The notes under the pieces: generated by a model
Databases searched by the model: none
Told to the model about the DNA's origin: nothing
Seen by the model: the letters and a program-made list of their open reading frames with translations, nothing else
Program-made: the position numbers and the translations under genes
In this document: positions 11,864 to 23,472 of the stretch, one piece after another
Layout of the letters: the number at the start of each line of letters is the position of its first letter
Numbering within the stretch: position 1 is the first letter of the stretch
From: Lumbricus rubellus
Lineage: Eukaryota; Annelida; Clitellata; Crassiclitellata; Lumbricidae
Assembly (NCBI GenBank): GCA_945859605.1
Contig: OX243821.1
Coordinates: 945,377-1,009,376 of the forward strand
Direction: 5' to 3'
Length of the DNA stretch: 64,000 nucleotides

Positions 11864-12675
11864 TTGGAAACGAGGAAGGGGAAGAGAAGGAAGAGGAGAA
11901 GAAAGAGGAAGATGAGAAGAAGAAAGGGAGAAGAAAGGGAGAAGAGAGAGAAGCACGGAAGAAGAGGGAGGAGTTATTGGACGAGGAGAAGGAGGAGGAG
12001 AAGTGGAGAAGAAAGTGAGAAGAACGAGAGAAGCACGGAAGAAGAAGGAGGAGTTATTGGAAGAGGAGAAGGAGGAGGAGAAGTGGAGAAGAAAGTGAGA
12101 AGAACGAGAGAAGCACGGAAGAAGAAGGAGGAGTTATTGGAAGAGGAGAAGGAGGGAGATGGAGGAGAAGAAAGGGAGAAGAAAGAGAAGCACGGAAGAA
12201 GAGGGAGGAGTTGGAAGTGTGGAAAGAGGGTAGGAAAGCGAGGAAGGAAGGGAGTAGAAGGAAGAAGAAGGAAGAGTAGCTATGAAGAAGAAAGCATGGA
12301 AGGAAGGAGGTGGACGAGTGGAAAGTGGGGGAGAAGGAAGAGTAGAAAGAGAAGAGGAAAAAGGAGAAGAAGTGGAGAAGAAATGGTAGCACGGAAGAAT
12401 AAGGAATGGGAGGAGGAGGTGGAAGAGGATGAATAGAGAGTAGTGCGGAAGCGGAGGCGGGAAAAAGAGGGGTGGTATAGGAGGAGGTGGAGTAGTAAAG
12501 AGGAGGAAGAGAAACTTGTGGGAAACGGAGGAGCACAATGAATAGAGGAGCAGAAGAGGACAACGAAGAGGAGAAAGAGGAATCTGGGGGAGAAACAGAC
12601 AGAGGCTGAGAGGCAGAGACAAAGTGACAGAGGCGGACATAGAAGACAAAGATGACGAAGAGAAAGCAATGGAGA
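11864..12675. repeat. Polypurine tract with an 80-bp internal period
   Basis: About 800 bp of almost pure A/G on the plus strand. AAGCACGG recurs at 11951, 12031, 12111 and 12188, so a unit of about 80 bp is tandemly repeated within the tract. Long Lys/Glu/Arg or Ser/Pro frames on either strand reflect composition only. Confidence 0.92.
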
Positions 12676-13036
12676 AGAATTAAGAAGAGGTGGAGATTAG
12701 GGTTATGGTTCTTTTAGGATTTTAGGACCACTATAGGTTATCTAAGAGGGCTAACAGACGCAGATAGCAGCAACGATAAAGATACAAAGGCGAGAATTGG
12801 ACGGGGTTCCCGGTTCACAAGCATTTGGAATATGATGAGCAAATACAACGAAGATAAAAAAAATACATGTAGGAGACGATGATAGGTCCACAACCTATTT
12901 TCCTATACAGATTAGAATGCTATAGACAATGCAAAAACAGGATGAGAGAAGAAGAATGGAAATGTCTAGTATAATCGTTTTCTGTTTCATCAGTGATCTT
13001 GAAATTCCTGCTATCAACTCACTTCCGCAGTAACTA
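12676..13036. other. No feature recognised
   Basis: No frame, repeat or RNA gene supported. Confidence 0.5.
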
Positions 13037-13044
13037 ATCTACAG

Positions 13045-13383
13045 CAGCGGATGCCAACCCGTGGCCCGCGGGCTAAAAGTGGCCCGTCAAGCCTCAAATA
13101 ATGGCCAGCATATTTCAAAGAATTAACAAAAATATACGACAAAATTTACAATTTGGAAAGGATAGAACACAATTATTTTTCTATTACAAATTATTTCATT
13201 TTGACGTCTATAAATAGCATCAAACATTCTATTTTGAATTAAATATAGCAATTTTGTATGCATTTAGATAATTAAATTTCAGTCACGGGGCCCCCTAATG
13301 TACTTCAACTAAGAAAATGTGGCCCTCGTGTCCTCCAACTTAGAAAAAGTGGCCCTAAAGTTAAAAAAGGTTGGGAACCACTG
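13045..13383. mobile_element. hAT-type MITE (339 bp)
   Basis: Left end CAGCGGATGCCAACCC and right end complement CAGTGGTTCCCAACC match at most positions, and CAGTGGTTCCCAACC is a widespread hAT end. The flanks ATCTACAG (13037-13044) and ATTTACAG (13384-13391) are 8-bp target duplications differing at one base. The interior repeats GTGGCCC words and has no transposase frame. Divergence suggests an older insertion than the one at 8006. Confidence 0.85.
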
Positions 13384-13629
13384 ATTTACAGTCTACATGT
13401 AACTGCGGAAATGAGATGATGGCAGGATTGTCAAGACCACAGACTGATAAAACAGGAAACGATTACACTAGACAGCATTAATTGTCGAGGAAACTCCGTT
13501 AGATAAATCTTTCAACGACTGTTTAAACAAGTAGAAAAAGAATGCCAATAGCCTAATGACCAAATTCCTCTTAATTAGCTAATTATTGCAAGATAAGAAG
13601 GAAAGCGGAGATTTAAGGCACACCAATAC

Positions 13630-14555
13630 TAGGGGAGACCGGGGCTGTATGTTACAGGGGTTATATGTTACAACGATTATATATCTGGTGTTTACTTATT
13701 TGTAGCGTATATCTATGTTCTAGTGCATGCGCACAGTTAGTCTGCAGGTATAGTTGCGGAGCTGTTGATTTATTTGACAGCGTGACCATTTTATGGCAAA
13801 AAAACGTTTTTTGAGCTGATATTTTTTCGAGGGTAAGTGCGCCCTTTTGTAATTTATGCAGCCAGTTTTACTATTTCGGTTGTCATATTCGGCGTGTTGG
13901 TGGTATGGTGATATGTGTTTATAAACAGAACATTACTAGCGATGTAGCTTGACCGTTGTATATGTAAAAGTATTTTGTTTCCGAAGATGTGCCTAGGGGC
14001 TATATGTTACATGTGCCTAGGGGCTATATGTTACATGTATAACATATAGCCCATAGGCTATATGTTATGTGTGCTATCTATGTGTATTATTACAAATATA
14101 TATCACACATGCATGCGTTCCCCCATTAAAAATAATTACAGATACACGTTTGTGTACATACATGTACATGGACATAGTACACATAATTATACATAATTAC
14201 ACAGATACACGATTATGCAGATATATAATTACATACATACCTACATACATACGTGCAAATATGCATGCAAGCGTATACATACATTCGTACATGCATGCAC
14301 ACTTACATACATAGATATATGCATACATGCATACATGCATACATACATAGATACATACATACATACATACATACATACACATGCACATACATACATACAT
14401 ACATACATACATACATACATACATACATACATACATACATACATACATACATACATGCATGCATGCATACATACATACATACATACATACATACATACAT
14501 ACATACATACATACATACATACATACATACATACATACATACATACATACATACA

Positions 14556-14586
<31 letters not shown>

Positions 14587-15101
14587 TATATGCAATTGCA
14601 CTGATGGAAACGATTATTATGTATAACACAACTGTTATAACTCTGACTAGACCTAAGCTTAAGTAAACCCATTTAGCTGATTTCTTATTTAACTAGTAGT
14701 TTAGTTTATTTTTCGTCGTTTTTATTTCATCAATGTTTAAGAACTTCAGACTTTACATAGGCCTAATCAGTTCTGAATAATCTTTTATATTATTAGTGAT
14801 GTTCCTGTTTAATAATTACTTTACATTTACTGTAAAACTGTCAATTCTACCTGTGTAACATTGTAACCCCGGGGAATGTAACATGTAACCCCGCTATCGG
14901 GGCTATTTGTTACACTCCGGTAGCTTGCCTAAAACCAATATTGCACACAAATCGTTAACTATTAACACAATCTACTGTGACCAATTTCTGTGTGACATAT
15001 TAAAGTATTAAACCCCCTTGGTCTTAAGAAAACTGAGGTGCTGAGGAACAGCCAATTTGCAAAAAAGTGAAAATTGTAACATATAACCCCGGTCTCCCCT
15101 A
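13630..15101. mobile_element. Unclassified TA-flanked DNA element with subterminal repeats
   Basis: The left end is TAGGGGAGACCGGGG (13630 on), and its complement ends at 15101, with a matching extension into TATATGTTACA. TA occurs at both outer edges. A 16-bp motif close to GGGGCTATATGTTACA recurs near the left end (13641, 13657), at 13996 and 14020, in inverted form near 14039, and again near 14866, 14905 and 15075. No transposase frame is present. The centre is filled by a CATA microsatellite. Confidence 0.75.
14225..14585. repeat. (CATA)n microsatellite
   Basis: Nearly pure ATAC/CATA units with short CATG blocks, inside the element at 13630-15101. Met/Tyr/Val/Cys and His/Thr/Tyr/Ile frames are artefacts of it. 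Confidence 0.97.
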
Positions 15102-15107
15102 CTCGTT

Positions 15108-15116
15108 ATGATGATG

Positions 15117-15147
<31 letters not shown>

Positions 15148-15265
15148 CGACGACGACGATGATGATGATGATGATGATGACGATGACGATGACGATGCCG
15201 ATGATGATGATGACGATGATGATGACGACGATGATGACGATGATGATTATGAGGATGATGATGAC

Positions 15266-15333
<68 letters not shown>
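15108..15333. repeat. (GAT)n microsatellite, tail of a minus-strand SINE
   Basis: GAT units with GAC interruptions, becoming pure GAT towards 15333. On the minus strand this is an ATC tail directly following the SINE body at 15334-15613. Confidence 0.93.
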
Positions 15334-15335
<2 letters not shown>

Positions 15336-15613
15336 GTTCTCTGCCCGAAGGCAGGTTCATTGACTTTACGCCCCTTGGGGATGAGATGAGTGAGGTGGTT
15401 TCTCGTTGCCTTCCCCACAGACAATGATGGGTAAGCAACTTGCCCAAGGTCGCTCCGCAGCAGCTTGCGCCACCGCGTCCCACACGTGCTAGCCCGAGAT
15501 ATCTAAATCTCTGAATGTCAACTCCCAGCCCGGGGCTTGAACCGCAGTCCGTTGCAACCAACAGACGTATGCCGCTCTCGCTTAACGGTGTAGCTAACGA
15601 GGCTAGATCGACC
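15334..15613 (-). mobile_element. tRNA-derived SINE
   Basis: Read on the minus strand, the head begins around 15613 with TAGCTACACCGTTAAG (A-box position) and contains the B box GGTTCAAGCCC (15533-15543). The body carries CTTGGGCAAGTTGCTTACCC, a relative of the body of the other SINE family in this window. The element ends at the pure ATC tail. Confidence 0.75.
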
Positions 15614-15764
15614 ATAATTATAGCGTTTGATATTCTATTTTAATCTAACTGCAGTTTCAATTAGCCGTCTCATAATAATTATCACTCTCTCTAGTGTCGT
15701 TAATAGGTAGGGTCCCCCGAGATTCATTGCCCATGGGGCTCCCGGATATATACTGTTGCCCCAT

Positions 15765-16255
15765 TGAAGAAGAGAAGGAGGAGAATGAGGAGGAAGAAGA
15801 ATGATGAAGAGGAGGGAGGAGAAGAGGAGGAGGAATAGAAGGGAAGAGAAGGAGGAGAAATAAGGAGGAAGAAGGAGGAGGACGAGGGGAAGAGGAGGAG
15901 AAGAGGAGGGAGGAGAAGGAGGAGAATGATGATGATGAGGAAGAGGAGGAAGAAGGAGGAAGAGATGGGAGGAGAAGGATAAGGAGAAGGAAAATGAGTA
16001 GTAGAATGATGAGGAGGAGGAGGAGGAGAAGAAAGAATAAGGAGGAAGAGGAGGGGAAGAAGGAGGAGAATGATTAGGAGAAGGAGATTGAGTCGTAGAA
16101 TGATAATGATGAGGAGGAGGAAGAAGAGGAGAAAGGAGAAAAGGAAGGAGGATGAGGAAGGAGGAAGGAGGAAGAAGAAGAAAAGGAGGAAGAGGAAGTG
16201 ACTGAGGAGGAGGAGCAGGAGGAAGAAAACATAGGATGAACATTGAGGAGGGAGT
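15765..16255. repeat. Polypurine GAGGA/GAAGGA tract
   Basis: About 490 bp of GAG/AGG/GAA units on the plus strand. The Pro/Ser-rich minus-strand frame is composition only. Confidence 0.9.
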
Positions 16256-16535
16256 AGGAGGAGACTTTAGTGCGTTCGGAAAGGGCGGATATGTCCTTTA
16301 TAGCACGTCATGGCATTGCGTTGAAATAGCTATTGCACGCTAAGCTATTTGTTCGTAAAGGGATTAATTATATTATAATTACTCTTATGATGAAAATATT
16401 GTCTTTTACCAAGTTATTCGATTAATACGAATTGTGAATATTAGTTTATCGTTGTCGTGTTAAATAAAATCGACGGAAAGAATTTTAGCACATATAAAAT
16501 AATGCATTCAGATTTATGCATGTACACAAGAACAT
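16256..16535. other. No feature recognised
   Basis: AT-rich DNA without a supported feature. Confidence 0.45.
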
Positions 16536-16539
16536 AGGA

Positions 16540-17620
16540 AGGAATCAAATAGAATGGAATGGAAAATAATGGAATATGATTAACAATAATGGAATAAAGA
16601 AGAATAGAATAGGATTAATAATTATGGAATAAAGAAGAATATAATAGAATTTATTATAATGGAATAAAGAAGAATAGAATAGAATTTATCGGAATGAAAT
16701 AAAGAAGAACAGAATAGAATTTATCGGAATAGAATGTATCAGAATAGAATAGATCAGAACGGAATAGAAAAGGATGGAGTAGAATGAGTAGAAATTGGAC
16801 GGAGTGGAATAGAATAATAGAATAGAATAAAAGAATAGGGAAGAGTAGAGTTACATTGACCAGAATGGAGTATAATAGAAAAGAACAGAATAGAATAGAT
16901 TGAATAAAGACAGGATAGCATTAATTCATCCATTCATCGCGAGTGTTTATATAGCGCCTCTTCAATGTTATTACTCGAGAATAGAACATAACAGAACAGG
17001 ATGAGATACTACAGAACGGAATCGTGTAAAATAGAGCATAATCATGATCATATTTGATTGGAGTAAACAGAAATCGATCAAATCATGCTTGATTTGATCA
17101 CGTATAGATCTGATTCGTCAGACCCGATTGGATAAGATTAACAGATTAGATTAGATTATAATACAATATGTAAGAATGGATTAGAATATCTATATGAGAC
17201 TAGATTAAATTAGAATAGTTTACACTTGATTGGAATAGATTAGAATAGATTAGATCTGAAAAGATTATAATATATTAGGATAGATTAGAATTTAATAGAT
17301 TAGAATAGATCAGAGTAGATTGGAATAGATTAAAATATATTAAAATATTAGAATGAATTAGAATAGATTAGAATGGATTATAATAGATTAGATTAGAATG
17401 TATCAGACTAAATTAGAATAGAATAGATTAGAATAGAATAGAATGCATAAGACTAAAAAAAATTATTAGTTCAGATTAGAGTAGATTACATTACATTACA
17501 TTAGATTACACTACATCGAATAAAATCATTTTGGCATAAATACATTAGATTAGGCAATATTGGAATAGATTAGATTAGATTACATCTTATTAGATTAGAT
17601 TAGATTAGTGTCGTTTGATT
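16540..17620. repeat. Degenerate GAATA/ATTAG pentanucleotide field
   Basis: About 1.1 kb of AGAATAGAAT and AGATTAGAAT words with drifting phase. A minus-strand retroposon tail (GTTTATATAGCGCCTCTTCA, 16944-16963) with degenerate ATGG/ATGA units lies within. Confidence 0.88.
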
Positions 17621-17890
17621 ATCACAGGACATCCCATAGATCTATCTAGTGTCTAGACACCTCCACTCACCTGTGATCTCCTTAAAGACAATAGCAAAGC
17701 AGAACAATCGCAGAATGCCAGTGCCATCCATCCTGCCGCTGCAGCTGCTGCCTCCTCCTTCTCCAACGTTCATCCACGGTCTCTTCCTTTATATAGCGGT
17801 CGATCACCACCTCTTCCTCCTCATCCTCCAATGGTTATCATTCCACTGCTGCTGTTGTATGGTATCTTCCGCATGCGGCGCACATCTTTG
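17621..17890. other. No feature recognised
   Basis: A 90-codon frame at 17649-17921 ends in the GACAGA array and has no domain. Confidence 0.45.
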
Positions 17891-17894
17891 GCTA

Positions 17895-18118
17895 CAGCAA
17901 CAGAGACAGAGACAGAGATAGAGACAGAGAGAGACAGAGACAGACAGAGAGAGACATAGAGAGACAGAGACAGAGACAGAGACAGACAGAGACAGACAGA
18001 GATAGAGACGGTGACAGAGATAGAGACGGAGACAGAGACAGACAGAGACAGACAGAGACAGAGATAGAGACGGAGACAAGGACAAAGACAGAGACAGAGA
18101 CAGACAGAGACAGAGTCG
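17895..18118. repeat. (GACAGA)n array
   Basis: GACAGA hexamers with GATAGA and GACGGA variants. Confidence 0.95.
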
Positions 18119-18480
18119 GATTACAATTAGTTTCTGTTCTGTTGTATATATAGGCATAATATCTGGGATGCATGCGGTGTGTCATCAATGCCCAGGTGAT
18201 GGGAAACCGGTGTTTATTTTGATGGTGGTGGTGGATTTTGCTGAAGATGTTGGGGAATTAAGTGGGTGGTAGGCCTAGTCAGTGGGTATATTCATCGACC
18301 GTTTACCTTGATTGGTCGATGTTTTGTAACCGTCGTTTTTACCGTTGCATTTACCGTCGTCGTCGTTGCCGTTGTTAAGTATTATTAAGGTTGGGAAGAG
18401 TTGGGTAAGATATGGAGAGATGTTTTCCGCTGTTGTGGGGATGTGCGGTTGACTTGTTTCCGATTTTTTGTTTTCGGATC
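18119..18480. other. No feature recognised
   Basis: Unique-looking DNA. A short run of CGTCGT/CGTTG words at 18330-18380 is the only structure seen. Confidence 0.45.
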
Positions 18481-18690
18481 TATACTTTCGTCCGTGTCCG
18501 TCTGTTTTTCTGTCTGCTTGTTTGAATGCCTGCCTGCCTGCCTGTCTGTCGCTGTATGTTTGTTCCTGTACGTCTGCATCAGTCTAAAATATCTCTATCC
18601 ATTTCTCTATGCTATAAATCTGTCTGCTTTGTATCTATGTGTCTCTCTGTCTGCTTAACTGTCTATTTGTCTGCCTCTACGCCATTTCTT
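18481..18690. repeat. Degenerate TCTG/CCTG array
   Basis: CTGCCTGCCTGTCTGTC core at 18530-18550 with decayed copies on both sides. Confidence 0.75.
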
Positions 18691-18834
18691 CTTCCGAGTT
18701 CCATCACGCCTCCTCTGTTCCTCCCCTTCCTTTATTTCCTTTCACCTTCTCTTTCTGCTCCTGTTCTATATCCAATCCTCCTCTGCATGCCTCTTCCATT
18801 CCTCTATTCTTCCTCTACCTTTCTTCTCCTTCAC

Positions 18835-19005
18835 CTTCTACTACGCCTTCTCCTACATCTTCTCCTACACCTTCTCCTACACCTTCTCCTACACCTTCTT
18901 CTGCACCTTCTCCTACACCTTCTCCTACACATTCTCCTACACCTTCTCCTACACCTCCTCCTACACCTCTTACACATTCTCCTACACCTTCTCCTATATC
19001 TTCTT
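18835..19005. repeat. 12-bp minisatellite CTTCTCCTACAC
   Basis: About fourteen head-to-tail copies with few substitutions. Ser/Pro/Thr and Arg-Cys-Arg frames are products of this 12-mer. Confidence 0.92.
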
Positions 19006-19249
19006 CTCCCACTCAATATGCATTCCTCCTCTCCCGCCGTCCCCTCCATAACAACCTCAGCCAAGTGCGTCCTACCTACCGACCAGCCCACAGCACAGAC
19101 CGTAGTCGATCACGCACCTGACGAGAAGGGCGCGCACTGTCTATTCGTGCATTGCTACGGTTCATCAGAGAACAGTGGATGATGCACTCATTCGCTCACT
19201 CACTCACAGGAAGTCATCGGTAGACGCATGAACAGTCACGCACATCAAC

Positions 19250-19765
19250 AATCGGAAACGATCGAAGACAACCAGAGACATCGATAGACAACCAGAGACA
19301 AAGATAGACAACCAGAGACACAACGATAGGCGACCAGAGACAACGATAGACAACCAGAGACAACGATAGACAATCATAGACAACGATAGACAACCAGAAA
19401 CAACGATAGACAACCAGAGACAACGATAGACAACCAGAGACAACGATAGACAACCAGAGACAACGATAGACAACCAGAGACAACGATAGACAACCAGAGA
19501 CAACGATAGACAACCAGAGACAACGATAGACAACCAGAGACAACGATAGACAACCAGAGAAAACGATAGACAACCAGAGACAACGATAGACAACCAGAGA
19601 CAACGATAGACAACTGGAGACAATGATAAACAACCAGAGACAACGATAGACAACCAGAGAAAACGATAGACAACCAGAGACAACGATAGACAACCAGAGA
19701 CAACGATAGACAACTGGAGACAATGATAAACAACCAGAGACAGCGATAGACAACGACTGTATAAC
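19250..19765. repeat. 20-bp minisatellite CAACGATAGACAACCAGAGA
   Basis: About 25 tandem copies, very uniform in the middle. A variant pair (CTGGAGACAATGATAAA) occurs twice, at 19614 and 19712, about 100 bp apart, indicating block duplication of several units. The Leu/Ser/Val/Cys frames on the minus strand are repeat-derived. Confidence 0.95.
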
Positions 19766-19874
19766 TCAGAAACAACGACAACAGCAGATGCAACACGAAG
19801 AGAAGGGATCACTGTGTTTGTGTAAGGGTGTGTATTTTGTATAAAGTCATTGAGAGGATGCAGACAGATAAAGG

Positions 19875-20004
19875 AGCCCAGAAACAGAGACAGAGACAGA
19901 CAGACAGACATACATACTTACAGACAGACAGACAGACAGAGACACAGACAGAAACAGAGACAGAGACATAGACAGAGAAACACAGACAGACGGATAGACG
20001 GATG

Positions 20005-20042
<38 letters not shown>

Positions 20043-20045
20043 GAG
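19875..20045. repeat. (GACA)n array
   Basis: GACAGACA units with GATA/GATG interruptions. Confidence 0.92.
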
Positions 20046-20146
20046 GAAGTCAGATGTATAAATTGAGGCGCAGACAGGCAGACAATTGGACATACAGAAA
20101 GACGGTCAAGTAGAGTCTAGACATACCGTTGACGATAATTCCTCAC

Positions 20147-20202
20147 CTTCTCGACCGTTTTAGTCCACATCTGTCCGTCAAATGTACTGGCTTCCACTTC
20201 CA
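20147..20202 (-). other. Possible isolated exon, unassigned
   Basis: On the minus strand a 56-base open segment ends in AAG at a consensus donor GTGAGG and starts after ACGAG. Read in one frame it gives VEVEASTFDGQMWTKTVEK, which looks protein-like against an otherwise repetitive background. No partner exon was found within reach and the acceptor lacks a good pyrimidine tract, so this is only a candidate. Confidence 0.2.
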
Positions 20203-20570
20203 CTCGTCAGTGGACGACGCAGCTGGATGTCAACATCGCAATGAATGCATGGCGGAGGTTGACGGACAGGGTGACTAACGGGGGTCAAAGGTTATGACGA
20301 TATTCTTCAGTTTCGGTGCAACAATAGTAGTGAGAAACAACGTCGAGAGAGTGGACATCATCGTCATGAAACAAGCGCAACAAATGCAACATATGGCAAC
20401 GAATTTCCACTCACTATATTCATTCTTCATTCGTTTATTTTGTTTCGTCCATTAAAGAACCACTATAATACTTCTCTATTACCGTATACATCCTTCCATC
20501 ATATAATTATTTACTTTCCTCAGTCATCTTTCCTTCGGTCAAAATTTCAATCCATTCCTCCCTCATTCCA
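20203..20570. other. No feature recognised
   Basis: No supported feature. Confidence 0.45.
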
Positions 20571-20624
20571 TTTTCTTCAATCCATCCATCTATCCATCCA
20601 TTCATCCATTCTTCCATCAATTCG

Positions 20625-20945
20625 TTCGTCCGTCCGTCCGTCCGTCCGTCCGTCCGTCCGTCCGTCCTTCCGTCCGTCCGTCCGTCCGTCCGTCCGTCCG
20701 TCCGTCCGTCCGTCCGTCCGTCCGTCCGTCCGTCCGTCCGTCCGTCCGTCCGTCCGTCCGTCCGTCCGTCCGTCCGTCCGTCCGTCCCTCCCTCCCTCCC
20801 TCCCTCCCTCCCTCCCTCCCTCCCACCCTCCCTCCCTCCCTCCCTCCCTCCCTCCCTCCCTCCCTCCCTCCCTCCCTCCCTCCCTCCCTTCCTCCCTCCC
20901 TCCCTCCCTCCCTCCCTCCCTCCCTCCCTCCCTTCCTCCCTCCCA
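20625..20945. repeat. (CCGT)n then (CCCT)n compound tetranucleotide
   Basis: 20625-20787 is CCGT units (one variant, CCTT). 20788-20945 is CCCT units. The two halves differ by one base per unit and join without a gap, about 160 bp each. Confidence 0.97.
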
Positions 20946-21520
20946 TTGTGCTATCCAATTCACTATCGTCAATTTTTTCAACCTACTACCCTCTTTCATT
21001 CCTCTTTCATCCCACCTTCTTTCCCTCCCTCTCCCCCATTCTATCTCTCTCTACGATTATCCTCCCTCTGGCGAGACTGACCAAAGCCAAGGTCTGACCA
21101 CGCATTGCCCAGTTACTGTCCAACGAATCGGCGGTTACAAACAATCACGGAAAAGCCTGACGTAATTACTTTGAAGTTACCGCCGCTGGCAACGGACTTA
21201 GGAAGATCAAACGAAGCCGCCAGACAAAGAAACAAACATCATTAGGAAATGAATTCCTGTCCTGAGGTAAATTAAACGACATGGGGAAAAAACGCCGGAA
21301 ACAAAAGGAGCAACTACACAGCTTTGTAGCCTATGTGTGTTAGTGTATTTGTAGGTGTGTATTTGTAGGCGTGTTTTCAATGTATACATGTGAGTATTCA
21401 ATGTGTAGTTTTTTGTGTAAGCTTACATGACATTGTGTATGCATGTAAGTTTTTGTGTAATGTGCGTGTATGCATGCATTTTTGTATGTAAGGACGTGAG
21501 TGCGTACGTATACATGTATG
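20946..21520. other. No gene recognised
   Basis: Includes degenerate TGTATTTGTAGG repeats at 21320-21380 and GTATGCATG words at 21420-21520. Nothing else seen. Confidence 0.45.
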
Positions 21521-21524
21521 TATC

Positions 21525-21640
21525 AATCAATCAGATTCATTGACTGATTGATCGATCGATTGACTGGCTGATTGATTGACTGACAGATTGATTGATTAAA
21601 TGACTGACTGATTGATTGATTTGATAAATTGATTGCTTGA
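21525..21640. repeat. (GATT)n-like array
   Basis: ATTGATTGACTGATTGATTG words, imperfect. Confidence 0.85.
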
Positions 21641-21844
21641 TTGATAGGCCTATATTTATTCTGTCCAGACCCGTTTCCCTTCCATACGCATCCGTACGCA
21701 AACCGCCTAAACCTGGTGACCCCACCCTTCGTGCGTAAAATATAGATAACCCCATTGCCATACCTGTAATTGTGTACCACACGAATCAACTGGTTCATTG
21801 ACCGTTGCGCACTGACACAGTGGAGATATGACGGTGCGGCATGT

Positions 21845-22075
21845 CAGGGGCGAATCCAGGGGGTCCAATCTGGCCATGGCCCCCACCATTTAAACTTTGC
21901 ATGGAACGTGGCCTCCCCATTCGGTTTCAAACTAGCAATAGGTATAGGGGTTTCATGGCATATTGCCCCCCATTGAAAAAATTGCATGGGACGTGGCCCC
22001 CCCCCCATTCGGTTTTCGGCCGGAGGACTTAAACAAAAAACGGTCACCAACTTTTTTTGGCTACCCAATGACGAA
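21845..22075 (+). mobile_element. Fragment of a CAGGGGCGAATCCAGG-type element
   Basis: Starts with CAGGGGCGAATCCAGGG, a hAT-like end. Within it two related blocks occur: TTTGCATGGAACGTGGCCTC and TTGCATGGGACGTGGCCCC, each followed by CCCATTCGGTTT. A right terminus was not found, so this is a fragment or its boundary is unresolved. Confidence 0.5.
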
Positions 22076-22142
22076 ATGTTTCCCTGCCTGTCCCAAGACC
22101 AAAGATTTTGCCCACCCCTTCGAACAGTTCTGATTTATGTGG

Positions 22143-22468
22143 TTGAATGCAACACAATGCAATGCAATACAATACAATAAATACAATACAATGCAATGCA
22201 ATACAATAAATAAATACAACATATACAATGCAATGCATTGCAATACAATACAATGCAATACAATACAATACAATGCAATGCAATGCAATACAGTAAATAA
22301 ATACAATATATACAATACAACATATACAATGCAATGCATTGCAATACAATACAATGCAATACAATACAATACAATACAATGCAATGCAATACAGTAAATA
22401 AATACAATATATACAATACAATGCAATGCAATGCAATACAATACAAGATAATACAATACAATGCAATA
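22143..22468. repeat. (AATAC/AATGC)n pentanucleotide array
   Basis: Units CAATA and CAATG. A block of about 110 bp (containing ATAAATACAA..ATATACAATGCAATGC) is repeated, showing block duplication. Confidence 0.93.
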
Positions 22469-22469
22469 A

Positions 22470-23200
22470 CTGCCACTGCGGCGTGTCCATCCTGCCTTCC
22501 AAAGCACTGGATCAACCCCGACAACGTTGCCTTGAAGGTCGATGTTTGCTGGACATCATCCAACCGCCTCCGGATGATTCTTGGAAGACTTGGTCATCAG
22601 GTGATTTATGCAATCAATTAGATTGTTTCCCCAATGACCCCCTTCCTTCCCCTCTCGTTGTGCCCAGAGGCTTCGGCGTGGTTGGAACGAGAAGCCCGGT
22701 AGCAACCAGACTTGGCTTGCTTTCTTTGGTGCAGTTTCACGACAATGCCATTATTTTCAGAGATGATTAGTGTCGCCCTCCTCCTTTGTTTATCCAGGCT
22801 TGGGACTGGCACTGGGGGAGTGCAACCAGTGGTGGGGTTTGGCTTGCTTTTCATCTTATCCAGTGCTTCGTCTTGTCTCTATGCTTTGGGAGAGTGGGGG
22901 TTGGGGTGGATCCAGGTTTGTGGGGGGGGGGTCTAGGACAAACCAACGTTTAAAGACGAATGTAGAAAATTACATAAATATAATAATAACAATATTAACG
23001 TACAATACGTTGTACATGTAGAATTGCAAAACATATTATGTTAGATTATATCAGATCTAGGCCTACTCGAGATTTATCTTAGATTGCATGAGTACACAAC
23101 TATACAGTCCGCTTATTATTTACCGAAGAAAGACAATAGCATAATAATATTGGACCTAATTGTTTTTCACACCTTGTTCCGTTCTTTGCAAGTCAATTGA
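22470..23200. other. No gene recognised; dispersed motif and G-run
   Basis: 22766-22825 resembles 44064-44120 (GTGTCGCCCTCCTCCTTTG against GTGTTGCCCTCCTTCTTTT, then CCAGG and ACTGGCACT in both), so a dispersed repeat is likely. A G9 run lies at 22922-22930 beside GGATCCAGG. No coding frame is supported. Confidence 0.4.
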
Positions 23201-23204
23201 AAGA

Positions 23205-23465
23205 AAGACAGTGTTTGAGAAAGACAGACACAGGCAGACACAGGCAGACATACACAAGCTGACAGACACAGATAGATGACAGACAGAAGCGGCTGTCTGT
23301 TGTCACACACAGACAGACAGCTAGGCAGACAAAAACCGAGACGTATATGTAGAAAGACTGACGTCATAGATGCACACGCACACACACACACCCCTACACA
23401 CTCCTACACATACCAACACGCACATGCACACGCAATTACAAACACACACACAAACACACGCTCTA
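23205..23465. repeat. GACA and CACA/CATA short arrays
   Basis: GACAGACACAG words at 23220-23330 and CACACACA/ACAAACAC words at 23370-23460, imperfect. Confidence 0.75.
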
Positions 23466-23472
23466 AACGTCG

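Noticed and set aside
19204..19911. 235-codon minus-strand frame with LSIVVSGCLSLS repeats
   Set aside because: Translation of the 20-bp minisatellite. Three overlapping frames show the same repeat.
20440..21165. 241-codon frame with VRPSVRPS and LPPSLPPS repeats
   Set aside because: Translation of the CCGT/CCCT tetranucleotide array.
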